A program made the position numbers and the translations under genes. Under the pieces are notes generated by a model. The model saw only the letters and a program-made list of their open reading frames with translations. It did not search any database and was not told the DNA's origin. From Saccharomycodes ludwigii (Eukaryota > Ascomycota > Saccharomycetes > Saccharomycodales > Saccharomycodaceae): a stretch of 64,000 nucleotides of DNA. Below, piece by piece: positions 48,048-58,162 of this stretch. The stretch's first letter is position 1, and each line of letters begins with the position of its first letter. The stretch covers positions 248,001-312,000 of the forward strand of contig NC_060206.1 in assembly GCF_020623625.1 (NCBI RefSeq). Reading direction: 5' to 3'.

Positions 48048-49829
48048 ATGCTAACTGATAAAAGACGTCTGGTTACTTTGTTGACCTTACTATTGACAGC
48101 TACTAACGCCAATGCCAATGCCGAAAACCATAACAATGATGGCACTAGCTATGACAAACATCTAGAAGAAAAAATTAAAAGTGAATTAACTAAGTACGAC
48201 GATGCTTCTATCGCTAAAACTATTTTGGAATCTAGTCATCAGATGTACTTAGATTCAATTATTCAAGTCACTGCCGATGGAGACGAGACCCAGGTTTTCA
48301 AATTTCCTGCTGAATTAAAATATGTTGCTAAAAAAACTATTATTGGTCACAATAAAACAGAAACAAAATCAGACAGTGAAGATACTGCTGCAAAAAGATT
48401 ATTTAATCCATTGATCAATAAGAACAACAAGAAGTATGCTGATATTTTACAAAATTATAAGGACAATAACAAAGAGCTTACTGCTGTTATCACTTTACCT
48501 GTTTTCCATCCACATGGGCCTCCACCTCATCATAAAAAGGATAAGAAACCCGACTCAAAGTCACATCATAAAAAAGATAAAAAAGATAAAAAACACGAAA
48601 ACAAGAAACATGCACCTCCACCATTGAAGAACACTGTTTATGTTGTTGGTGTTTTAAAAGATGTTGCTGACTTTGAAGATTTTTATGAATTGGAGATTAC
48701 AAGAATTTATTTGGACAACCCTGTCAGTGCTTCTCCTTCTCCTTTACCACTACCATCTGATGGTAATGATGATGATGTTGATGACGTTGCTGATACTGAA
48801 GGCGATGTTGACGAGGATGCCGGAGAAAATGCTGAAGATGATGAATTTGTTGATATTAAAGAAGCTGAAAGTACTGACAACAACGAGGTCAACAACAGTC
48901 ATACACCTTCATTTATTGAAATTGACTTAGATCTATTAGAAAAAGCTGAATTTATCCATGGTTATTTGGCTCCACCACCTTTCCATCCTCATCACCATTT
49001 TGATGAAGATTATCCTCATCATGAATTTGATGAAGATTATTCTCACCCACCACCACATTGGGCCCGTGCTTCTCACCATAGCTACAAACATCCACAGAAT
49101 GGTTTTTCTTCTCATGAAGAGGTTGATTCTGATGAAGAATTTGTTCCTTCTTCAAGATATGATGTTCGTGACGGAAAATTTAAAAGAAGAAGAGGTAAAG
49201 GAAGACATGCTAGGGGTCACCATAAATTTCAATCGCGTAATGAATCACCAAGACCACGTGGTCATCACTACAGTGATGATGATGATGAGTATGATGTTGA
49301 TGAAATGCATTTTAGAAAAGGCCGCGGTCGTCATGCCTCTTCTCGTCATCACCGTTTCAGAGACGACGATGTTGAATACGATGCTGATAGCATGCATTCT
49401 AAAAAGGGTCGTGGTCACCATGTTTCATCTCGTCACCACCGTTCTAGAGATGAAGAAAAAGATGAGGAGTTTGAACAAGAGTCTGAGGCCATGGTTAACG
49501 ATGGGTGGAAAGCAAAAAAGGGACATGGCTGTGGTAAGTCTGGAAAAAAAGATTCAGATGTTCCATATCCACATTCTGCAGAGGAATTTGAAAGTGTGAG
49601 TGATGAAGTTGAAGGCGAGTCCAGAAAACATGGCAAAAAGACCAGAAAACATTATCCCTCAAGAAAATCCTTTGAAAATCAAGACTTGAATGACGATTCT
49701 GATGACGAAAAGCATAGTTTTAAAGATAAGATTGAAACTCAAGAACAAATTATGTTAGAACAGTTGGTGGAAACCTCAAGCTGGGGAAATTTAAAGGAGG
49801 CCTTGTGGAGAATTATAAACAAATATTAA
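48048..49829 (+). CDS. Unrecognised His-rich secretory-pathway protein
   Basis: 593 aa with no recognised orthologue. The N-terminus looks like a cleavable signal peptide (MLTDKRRLVTLLTLLLTATNANA). A possible Kex2 site KR lies at 116-117 and one N-glycosylation sequon at 102. Residues about 30-225 form the ordered part, including NKELTAVITLPVF and NTVYVVGVLKDVADFEDFYELEITRIYLDNP. A His/Lys/Pro segment (FHPHGPPPHHKKDKK..., 153-192) interrupts it. After an acidic stretch, the region from about 300 is rich in His, Asp and Arg, with imperfect tandem units around 395-480 (GRGRHASSRHHRFRDDD / GRGHHVSSRHHRSRDEE). About 45 His are present, near 7.6%. The C-terminus (LVETSSWGNLKEALWRIINKY) is ordered. 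Metal binding or wall association is plausible but unproven. Confidence 0.8.
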   Translation: MLTDKRRLVTLLTLLLTATNANANAENHNNDGTSYDKHLEEKIKSELTKYDDASIAKTILESSHQMYLDSIIQVTADGDETQVFKFPAELKYVAKKTIIGHNKTETKSDSEDTAAKRLFNPLINKNNKKYADILQNYKDNNKELTAVITLPVFHPHGPPPHHKKDKKPDSKSHHKKDKKDKKHENKKHAPPPLKNTVYVVGVLKDVADFEDFYELEITRIYLDNPVSASPSPLPLPSDGNDDDVDDVADTEGDVDEDAGENAEDDEFVDIKEAESTDNNEVNNSHTPSFIEIDLDLLEKAEFIHGYLAPPPFHPHHHFDEDYPHHEFDEDYSHPPPHWARASHHSYKHPQNGFSSHEEVDSDEEFVPSSRYDVRDGKFKRRRGKGRHARGHHKFQSRNESPRPRGHHYSDDDDEYDVDEMHFRKGRGRHASSRHHRFRDDDVEYDADSMHSKKGRGHHVSSRHHRSRDEEKDEEFEQESEAMVNDGWKAKKGHGCGKSGKKDSDVPYPHSAEEFESVSDEVEGESRKHGKKTRKHYPSRKSFENQDLNDDSDDEKHSFKDKIETQEQIMLEQLVETSSWGNLKEALWRIINKY

Positions 49830-50803
49830 AATGTTGGCTTATAATTAGCTGTTACTCCGTTATTTCGGAATTTTTATTTGCAATATTTGAATTTTTATAT
49901 TATATTGTCTTTGTAGCTTTCATGTGGCTATATATTTTTTATCTCTAAAATAAATACCCTTTTTGTATTTATTTTTATTTTATTTTATTTTATTTTTTTG
50001 ATTTCAAGATCTGATCCATTGTCTTTCATTTGTCGAAAAACAAAAACTTTTTTAAGGTCTTTGATCCATTGTCTCTCATTTATTATTCAATTTTTTTACT
50101 GGTTCGTTCATTATATGTTTTTATTTTTTTTTATTTTTGTTGGTCTATATGATGCAATTTATCCTTTTTGTGGAAGGAGGGGATTTTTGTTACGATTGTG
50201 CCGATCTTTTTTTTTACTTTTTTTATTATTGTTATTATTTTACAGTATTGTCTATTGGAAGGAATTTTTTTTTTTTTTTTTTTTTTTTTTACAATTTACT
50301 TATATTTTTTTGCTATTTTATATATATATATCTTTTAAAAGGAAGGAAGGATTTTTTATATGTATAATTTATATAATTATGTTGTTGTTTTGTTTTAAAT
50401 TATATGAATTTATTATTTTTTTTATTTACTAAAATGTTAAAATGACAGTGGTAGTTTTGAGACGTACTAGCGACTGTTACAACATATGCAATTGATTATT
50501 ACAAATGTGATCTGAATGCTAATTTTCTTTTTTCATGCGAAAAGAATTGAAATCTTGGATTGTAAAAGACGGGTTCATTTCATATCCCGAATGGTAAAAA
50601 TAAATAAAAAATAAAAAAAGAACGTATATTTTGGACATATTTCAAACGTGCCTTCGGTCTTTACGGAAATATAGCATATCTCGGACTACCCTTGACATAA
50701 CATTCTCGTTAACCAATAAAATTCTAAACTTTTAATAAAAATAAACACATAACAGCATTTATAACAAGAAATATATATATAATACTGGCTGCCTAAAATA
50801 AAG
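49830..50803. other. Spacer His-rich gene to SPP381
   Basis: T-rich downstream sequence with two near-copies of GATCCATTGTCTTTCATTT (50012-50030 and 50063-50081), a long T run near 50265-50289, and TCGGACTA at 50681-50688 just upstream of SPP381. Open frames here are T-run artefacts. Confidence 0.65.
50012..50081 (+). repeat. 19-bp direct repeat pair
   Basis: GATCCATTGTCTTTCATTT and GATCCATTGTCTCTCATTT occur 51 bases apart. They share 18 of 19 bases. No function evident. Confidence 0.65.
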
Positions 50804-51232
50804 ATGTCTTCAGAGAGTGAAAACACTGATAGTACTAGTGATGATGAAATTGTGTTACATAAGCCAGTTTTTTTAAAAAAGAAAAGATTAAACATTAAAA
50901 GTAACGAGCCCAATGTTACTCATCCTGATAATATTACCATTGAAGAAAAAATATCAGAGGCTCACAAGCATATGGAAAAACAAAAAATACTGGCCAATAC
51001 TAATAATGTTCCGAAAATAGTTCATTTATTGATCCAACTGGAAGAAAAAGAAGAATCAGATTTAAAAAAAGATGAACATTGTTTATGGCTGGAAAGAAAA
51101 GCCAAGAGATGGGGGATAAAGAAGCAGCAATTAATCAAAGAGCAAATGGAAATAGAATCTAAGGAGGAGAATAGATTGAAAAATTCCTATTATTACAATA
51201 AAGACGATTTTATGATAGGACATGAATTATAA
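50804..51232 (+). CDS. SPP381: Spp381, U4/U6.U5 tri-snRNP splicing factor (short form)
   Basis: Small acidic/basic protein of the U4/U6.U5 tri-snRNP, needed for spliceosome activation (MFAP1-like). 142 aa, half the 291 of S. cerevisiae YBR152W. The Ser-acidic N-terminus (MSSESENTDSTSDDEIVLHKPVFLKKKRLN) matches the yeast PRPLFMKKK region, and a helical EEKISEAHKHMEKQKIL plus WLERKAKRWGIKKQQLIKEQMEIESKEENR aligns with the yeast ERQNERKQKH region. It lacks the yeast C-terminal 80-100 residues. The frame ends normally with no sign of damage. It sits between APD1 and RIB7 as in chrII. Confidence 0.85.
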   Translation: MSSESENTDSTSDDEIVLHKPVFLKKKRLNIKSNEPNVTHPDNITIEEKISEAHKHMEKQKILANTNNVPKIVHLLIQLEEKEESDLKKDEHCLWLERKAKRWGIKKQQLIKEQMEIESKEENRLKNSYYYNKDDFMIGHEL

Positions 51233-51488
51233 TATTAACCGAGGCATTATAAACATTGTGTTGGTATTTGCCCGATGATTTTATGGATTTAATTAAAAAA
51301 AAAATAAGAAAAAAAAAATAAAAATGAAAATAAAAATAAAAACAAAAACAACTAAGAAAAATGGAAATTTTGCTAAGATGAAATAGAAGCTATTATTAAT
51401 TTTTTTTTTTTTTTTTTTTCCTATCTTCCTTTCTTTCAAGTTTATCCAACAAAAGCCACAACCAATACGCAAAATATAAATAAGTTTT

Positions 51489-52247
51489 ATGTTCCTTCTA
51501 ATGACACCACAATTTGATTACAAGACACCATTAGAACCATACTTACCTCACTCTAAACCTTCTATTTCTACTTCCCTTCCTTTCATTACATTGACATACG
51601 CCCAAAGCTTGGATTCTAAGATAAGCGCAGGCAAAAACATCAGAACAGCATTATCTCATGAAGAAACAAAAGAGATGACTCATTATTTGAGATTGCATCA
51701 TGCTGGTATAATGATAGGATGCCAAACTGCCATGTGTGATGATCCTGGATTAAATTGTAAGCTAGACTTTGATAAATCTCCAAGACCCATTATTATAGAT
51801 CCGAGCGGGAAATGGAAATTCAATGAAAAAGGGAAGATGTATCAGTTTTTTTTAAAAAAGCAGGGGAAACCACCAATTGTAGTACTATCGAGCAATACTT
51901 TCTACAATGATAAGAAATTTACAAAACAAGATTATGTTGAATACTGTGTTGTGGAAGGGAGCCCCACCGACAATAACAGGTTAGATTGGAATTCTATTTT
52001 TCAGAAATTATATAAGGATTTTCACTTACGTTCCATAATGGTTGAAGGCGGAGGGTTTGTCATTAATGATCTTCTAAGTGCTCATGCTGTTAACAATTTA
52101 ATCAATAGTTTGATCATTACAATAGCTCCAGTGTATTTAGGTAATAAAGGTGTAACAGTAAGTCCATACAATGGAAGAATAGATTTAAAGGATGTTAAAT
52201 GGTTCACAGGGACAAGGGATAGTGTAATGTGCTCTAGAATTGGATAA
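51489..52247 (+). CDS. RIB7: Rib7, riboflavin-pathway reductase
   Basis: Diaminohydroxyphosphoribosylaminopyrimidine reductase-type enzyme (dihydrofolate-reductase-like fold) of the second riboflavin step in fungi, using NADPH. 252 aa (S. cerevisiae 244). Motifs: ITLTYAQSLDSKIS, the HYLRLHHAGIMIG region, SPRPIIIDPSGKW, RSIMVEGGGFVIND, and the closing APVYLGNKGVTVSP. Start ATG at 51489. Convergent with RPB5 (184 bases apart); this pair is YBR153W-YBR154C. Confidence 0.97.
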   Translation: MFLLMTPQFDYKTPLEPYLPHSKPSISTSLPFITLTYAQSLDSKISAGKNIRTALSHEETKEMTHYLRLHHAGIMIGCQTAMCDDPGLNCKLDFDKSPRPIIIDPSGKWKFNEKGKMYQFFLKKQGKPPIVVLSSNTFYNDKKFTKQDYVEYCVVEGSPTDNNRLDWNSIFQKLYKDFHLRSIMVEGGGFVINDLLSAHAVNNLINSLIITIAPVYLGNKGVTVSPYNGRIDLKDVKWFTGTRDSVMCSRIG

Positions 52248-52431
52248 AGTGTGTTTCTCACAATATTATTAATAATAAAAAAAAAAAAAAAAAAAATATA
52301 TTACTAATGTTCTTATTTTTGGTTATAATGATCTCTTACATATTATAAGATAATAAGATGAAAATCTTTATGATTTTTTTTTTTTCTGTCTTGTTCACTG
52401 TTGCCAAATTATAATATATGTTGTATATGAT
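52248..52431. other. RIB7-RPB5 convergent spacer
   Basis: A run (52277-52296) and T run, consistent with 3'-end signals for the two converging genes. Confidence 0.6.
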
Positions 52432-53079
52432 TTATAAACAGATTCTGTAACTTGCATAACGACCAGAAGTTTCACTATTTCTAATAATCTTAACAACCTC
52501 ACCTCTCTTTAAACCCAAATACAAGGCAACCGGATCCATTCTTTGTATTCTTGGCAATTGGGATTCCTTCAATCTATATCTCTTTAGCAAATTTTGCTTT
52601 TCTTCTTGGCTCAATTTAATATGTTTTGGAACTAATTCGTGATGTGTAATGTTCACTACTAAAGCACCCTCATGAAATGTTTCTATAATAGCAGGCTGAG
52701 CAGTTGGTATTAACCTCATTGCACTTGGTGTGACACCATTTTGATAAACAAATATCCCAGTTTGATAATTTTTTTCAGTCATATGAATAACAAAATTCTT
52801 CATGGTTTTGACACCAACACTGCTTTCATCACAAAATTCCACCCATAAAGAACCCATCTCTGGGAATTTTTCTAAAGAATCATCCGTTGGGTTCAATTGG
52901 AAACTCATCATTTTACGTTGTGGTTTGCCCATGGAATCGCAATATTTACTTTTAAAATCCTCCAAACTTAAATCAATTTCCTCCTGTGTGATAAAATAAC
53001 CTCTATCGCGAACCATTTCTTTAACGGTCCTGTAGGCTCTCCATAACCTACTGATGTTTCTTTCATTGTCTTGATCCAT
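52432..53079 (-). CDS. RPB5: Rpb5, common subunit of RNA polymerases I, II and III
   Basis: 215 aa, exactly the yeast length. N-terminal jaw domain ([34 protein letters not shown]) and the C-terminal archaeal RpoH-like domain ending [32 protein letters not shown] are intact. It bridges the jaws of all three nuclear polymerases. Position next to RIB7 is conserved. Confidence 0.99.
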   Translation of the reverse strand: MDQDNERNISRLWRAYRTVKEMVRDRGYFITQEEIDLSLEDFKSKYCDSMGKPQRKMMSFQLNPTDDSLEKFPEMGSLWVEFCDESSVGVKTMKNFVIHMTEKNYQTGIFVYQNGVTPSAMRLIPTAQPAIIETFHEGALVVNITHHELVPKHIKLSQEEKQNLLKRYRLKESQLPRIQRMDPVALYLGLKRGEVVKIIRNSETSGRYASYRICL

Positions 53080-53541
53080 TCTGTCTCTTTGTGTATTTTT
53101 CTTGTCAGTGTTGGGTATATTTTCTTACTGGGTTGATGTTATGGAATGAAAAAGATAGTACATAGAAATTTTTTTTTTTTTTTTTTTCTTTTCCTTTTAA
53201 TTTACAAAGTTGTGGACTACGAAAAATTTGATAAATATTTAAAAAAGAGAAAAAAAAAAAAGAAAAAAAAGAAGAAAAAAAAGAAAAGATAGAAAAAAAA
53301 AAAAAAAAAAAAAAAAGATTATTTCGGATTTCGGATATACTATGTAATTTACACGCCACGGACAGAAAAGAATTGCATGCAAATCTTTCTTCATCTTTGA
53401 ATAAAAAAAAAAAAAGTAAAACATCTTCAATGCAAGATGGATTTTATTAATTAACAAATTATTTAATCCATAAGATATTAAAAAAAAAAAAAAAAAAAAT
53501 AGAAAATAAAATAGTCGTGATAAAAATCAAAAAAGCTTTTA
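53080..53541. other. RPB5 upstream region
   Basis: Multiple A/T runs of 10-26 bases and a TTTCGGATTTCGGAT direct repeat at 53325-53339. Open minus frames here are homopolymer artefacts. Confidence 0.6.
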
Positions 53542-54857
53542 TTATTTCTTGCCCACTTTTCTACGGTTCTTTCTTCTATATTCCAAAACAATATCTCCCG
53601 AATTCTTCCAATACAATGTCTTTACTGAACCTAACGTTAACTCGTTTTCCAACACTTGTCCCTTACATAACAATTCTAACCACTCGTCTGCTGGTATTTT
53701 TTGTTTCATTTCTGGGGTTTTGGAATTAAATCTATCTACTATATAAAGTAGAATCTTCTTAACTTTGATCATAGTTGGAGCATTCAACTTGGAATTGTTA
53801 TCCGAAATAAGAGGTAATTTGGATCCCTTATGGTTTTTAGAATCATGTCTATCACTAAATACATTAGAACTGTCAGAGTTGTTGCCATTAGCGTTGCTGC
53901 TACTGCTTCCACCTCCAAATCCAAAATAATGCATTTTGGATTTAGACTCTTCCTTTTTATTAGAAGTCTTTACAACAGCCGTGTTAAATGCCGTATCCGG
54001 TGGATTATACTCTTTAATGATAAATGATAATTTAGGATATGCTTTGACGTATTTCCCAGTCTTGTCTTTGAATAGGGTCGTAGACATCCAATACGGCAAG
54101 TGTGTCTCCAAATTTTCGTAATACACTTTTGCATTCACGATATCGTTATTGTTAGTGGCAATTGTATTAGTATCAGTAGTGTTCTCTATATTAGTCGGTA
54201 TTGATCGTGTCGTAGAAAAATAAACAATCTCGCCACTTTCCAATTTTTTATTAACAATCAACAAGCAATCAGATTTAAGTTTTATTAATGGGGATGAATA
54301 ATCTTGAGATAACTTGGATTCAAGCAGCATTGGTTTCTTTGAACTTAATTTAAATTTATTAAAGGAAGATGAACCGTTGCTATTGCTGCCACTGCTGCCG
54401 CTATTGGAAGTATTGTTCCCAGAACTATTACCATTAGTATTACTACTGGTGGTGGAATTAAAAAGCCCAGAGGAAGAATTGTTACTATCGCTGCCACTAG
54501 AAGTTCCATTTTTATTATCAAATGCTTTCTTATACTCATCATAAATATTCTTGATGAAATCACTAATAAATTCAGTTTTACGAATATTGGTACCGGTATT
54601 TGCCGTAGCAGCATCACCACTATGGATGCTGTTTTTAGGCATGTCAGTGGATGAAAAGTTCACCAAATCATTATGAGGAAGGAAGGATGAGCCCCCACTT
54701 GTTTGAGGTGGGAGTGTCTGCAAGGAGTTTTCCAAATCACTTGAGAAATCATCTGTCGAATAGTTACTGCCTGCCATTGAAAGCTTTTTTAGTCTACGGG
54801 TTAAATATGAAGGTGAGTTAACTGTTTTGTTAGCACTTCCATTGACGACACTACTAC

Positions 54858-54895
<38 letters not shown>

Positions 54896-57162
54896 GAAAA
54901 AGAAGCAGTACTATTCAAAGAAGGTTGACTAGTAGGCTTGGTAGGCATAGCTGTATTGGTATGAATAGAAGCACCAGCCTCTGTAAAAACTGGTGTACTC
55001 GGCGTTGAATGTGGGGTGCTTGAAGTAGACGTAAATTTAGTGAAAATAGATAGTCTTTTTTTCTTTTCTGTAGATAACGGTTCAGCATTTTTTTCAAAAG
55101 TGTTCTTATAATTATTGTCCATAATAGCCCCTGTAGGTTTATTTGAAAAATAATCATCAGTGCCGTTATTTGAAGATATAAATGAAGAGTTAGCAGTCAC
55201 AGGTGTATTTGGCATGGAATTATGATTACTGCTTTTCTTTTTACCCTGACGTTGTTGCACTTGGACTTGCTGTTGGTAATTAAATAGTTCTTTTCTAAAT
55301 TTCAAGTCTTTGAAAAATTCAAATTCCACAAATTGATAGAGTAGAGAGTTTAAAACTATTTTCCCCAAATTATAGCGTAAATCTTTGTCCAATATAAAAG
55401 GTTGATTCGTTTGCTGATGCTGATGTTGGGATATTAATTTCTTGGGATTTGTTGTTGTATACTGATAAGCTATTGATTTGTCATTAATAAAATCGTAGCC
55501 ACTTAGCGCACCCCCATAAACTTCACAACTTAGAAACTTTGGTGATAGTTTAATACATAATTTCCCCGTTTTAATAGACACAGTGCACCAATGAGGCAAA
55601 ATTTCCTTGGTATTGCAATTGGAAACAACTTCATCGAATTTGCAACCTGGTGGGAAAACTTCCAAGAGTTCACAAGAAATTATATCCCACTTCTGTATTT
55701 CACCCTTGGTATTTTCGGTTATAACATGGCGTCTATTCATTAATAAAGAACATTTGCAAAGCGCATGTCCACCTCTTATCACTTGTGGTGTTATTTGTCT
55801 ACCATTAAATATAGTATCGGAGATATTACTACCCAAGTTGAAATAATATAAATCAGAAGAATTGGAAGGAGAAAACCATAGATTATTGTTGGAATTATCT
55901 ACTGCTAGAGATAGTATACCTGGATTATGATCATGGTTAATTATGGAATCATTGTCTTTACTATTATATTTTGACTGGTATATCAGTTCCGTAGATAACA
56001 TGTTATTATTATAAATATTAAGTAGAGATATCTTTCCCTCGGAATCGCCAATTACAACCGATGTGCCGGTATCAGAATAACCAAGACCGTCCGTACAGCA
56101 CCAAATAGAGCAATCCCAATTCCAAGCTTCTAGTCTCATAATTAACGATATCTGATTGGATACATTCCATAGCTCAAATAACCCTGTGCTGTAAACAACC
56201 AGCATTTTTGTAGAGTCATTAGTATTATCTCGATGAGGGAGTTCGTGAATAAACTTGACATTGCACTGTTTCTCATTATCATGTTGGTAAAATAGTTGTA
56301 ATAAAACTTCACTCTCGCCATTGTCACTGAGCCCTGCCGGCAATATTCTTAGAAATTTCAATTTCCCATTGCTGTCTCCAATAACCACTATATTAAAGTC
56401 TTTAAAATAGCAACACCCATACAAAGAACTAAAATTGTTGTTATTGTTGCTCAAGGAAAGAGTGCTGGCCAATATATTACTCTTGCTATAAAGAACCGAA
56501 TCAGTGCTATTATCAAAGGTGCATAACAATTCGGCCATTATATTGTCGTCGGTGCTCTTGTGTGAACGGTGCTTTTTATTATTGCTTTCATTACCGATAG
56601 CACTATCCATGCAATCTGTATATTTCCATATTTTTAACTTTTCATCTAGACCAATGGTCCCAAAAACCACCACATTTCCATCATGCTCTTGCTGTTGATT
56701 CTTATTGTTGGTTTTTATAACGAATATTTTTTTAACGTAATCTGCATGATAGCCAATAATCTTAAAATACCAATCTTCTGGATCATACTTGTTAACTCTT
56801 AAATATCCAATACTAAAATCATGTGAAGTTGTTAGAAATAACAAATATGGGGAGGGACTATGACTGTCGTTGAGATCAACCTGGATAATGTCACTTATCC
56901 AGTCGCTATGAATATGCATTGCTTTATTACTTCTGTGATTAATAATGGTACCATCTCTACCTCCAGTTAAAATATTGTTATTATTGTTGGTAGTCGTTCC
57001 ATTGTTAAAATATAATATTTTTGTAACTGCTAATATATGCATCGGGGATAGTTCTACATTGGGGCTTAAAATATATGAGAATGTGTATTGTTTATGGTCG
57101 TTGTTCATTGTTGTTGCAGAAGTTTTCTGTTGTTGTGACATGGACTTCCCACTGGTACTCAT
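53542..57162 (-). CDS. DUF1: Duf1, WD40 ubiquitin-pathway protein (WDR48/UAF1 type)
   Basis: WD40-repeat protein that binds ubiquitin and deubiquitinases (Ubp9, Ubp13) in S. cerevisiae, the orthologue of WDR48/UAF1. 1206 aa (YOL087C is 1116). The N-terminal two-fifths hold the WD propeller (repeats such as DGTIINHRSNKAMHIHSDWISDII; NWDCSIWCC; RGGHALCKCSLLM; GEIQKWDIISCELLEVF). A Ser/Asn-rich middle follows with a long Asn run encoded by ATT triplets near 54859-54893. The C-terminal domain (KIVNA.. LETHLPYWMST ... PADEWLELLCKGQVLENELTLGSVKTLYWKNSGDIVLEYRRK) resembles the WDR48 C-terminal SLD/UBL region. Order DUF1-MHF1-ADH1 is that of YOL087C-YOL086C. Confidence 0.95.
54859..54895 (+). repeat. 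(ATT)n tract encoding poly-Asn in DUF1
   Basis: A run of TTA/ATT triplets reads as Asn codons on the coding strand, 12 consecutive. Likely a length-variable coding microsatellite. Confidence 0.85.
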
Positions 57163-57791
57163 TATTATATGGGGTGATATGTGGTGGAAATTATACAGAG
57201 TTTCTTTTGTGCTTTAGTTAAAATAATAGTGGATACTTTAGATAAACTGAATATTGCGCAACGATTGAATTAATAAAGGTTAATTATTTTTTTCTTTTAA
57301 TTTTTCTTTTATTTTTTTCAACAAGTTTGGATAAAAAAAGATTGTTGTTAGTGGACCACGATGAATTCTGTAAATCTGTGGACTATCTTTTATTTGGCCC
57401 AGTTTTTAAAAAATATTATTATTTTTGTTCAAATCTTTGCTTAAGTGTTAGTGACTCGCATGCACCCGTTTCTCCTGTGCCCCTTTTCGCTTTTTTGATT
57501 TGTTTGGCACCCAAAAATAAATAAAGTTGTAGTAGTGTGGTGTGGTGTCCAGGTGTTGTCGGTCTTAGATATATCCCGCTCTTTCGGACTATCCACGGAC
57601 ACCTCCACGGACACCTCCACGGACACCTCCACGGACACCTCCACGGACACCTCCTTCTTTTCAATTTATATTCAACTCCAACTGTGAAAAATTGTTTCCA
57701 TTTTCTAACCCTCAAACTTTTCAAATCTCATATCCTCATTAAACAGTAAAAGGAAAAAAAAAAAAAAAAATCCCTTATGTACTAGCTAATA
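57163..57791. other. Divergent spacer DUF1-MHF1
   Basis: T-rich mixed sequence, TCGGACTA at 57584-57591, then the 12-bp GC-rich array. No other gene is seen. Confidence 0.65.
57593..57652 (+). repeat. Five perfect 12-bp units (CCACGGACACCT)
   Basis: Five uninterrupted copies of CCACGGACACCT, 140-199 bases upstream of MHF1. The unit is about two-thirds G+C, in contrast with the surrounding AT-rich DNA. The adjacent TCGGACTA resembles its CGGACAC core. Confidence 0.97.
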
Positions 57792-58076
57792 ATGAACACC
57801 TTAACCAGCAATAATCATCCAGATGATATTAAGAAACTAGTATGGTGTATAGTTAAACAACAAATTCAAGAAATAAACACTACAAATAAAAATACCGCCC
57901 AGTATGTAATAACAGAATCCTTTATAAATCAATTATATGAATTGACTTTGTACAGACTAACTTCTCTAATTACTGATTTAGATGATTTCAGAAAACATAG
58001 AAATGGTACCACCATAGAACTAAAAGATTTGCAATTATATTTTAGAAATAATAAACAATTATATTCAGTTATATAA
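57792..58076 (+). CDS. MHF1: Mhf1, CENP-S-type histone-fold protein
   Basis: Small histone-fold subunit of the MHF complex, which with Mhf2 stimulates the fork-remodelling helicase Mph1 and associates with kinetochores. 94 aa (S. cerevisiae YOL086W-A is 90). Three helices: LVWCIVKQQIQEI, VITESFINQLYELTLYRLTSLITDLDDFRKHRN, and IELKDLQLYFRNN, the last being the CENP-S motif. It sits between DUF1 and ADH1 in the ancestral order, here with extra genes between. Convergent with MRPS9, 86 bases apart. Confidence 0.95.
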   Translation: MNTLTSNNHPDDIKKLVWCIVKQQIQEINTTNKNTAQYVITESFINQLYELTLYRLTSLITDLDDFRKHRNGTTIELKDLQLYFRNNKQLYSVI

Positions 58077-58162
58077 ATAGACAAATAGGTATATATACAA
58101 GAAAGGGAAATATATATATATAATTGAACCGGAGAAAAAGAAAAAGAAAAAAAAAAAAAAAT

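Noticed and set aside
48098-48104. TACTAAC branch-site-like string in the His-rich gene
   Set aside because: No GTATGT donor and no frame break; the reading frame is continuous.
49858-49930. Centromere-like TTTCGGAA with CATGTGGC about 60 bases away
   Set aside because: The TTTCGGAA core lacks the flanking consensus, and the other box has a mismatch and the wrong distance.
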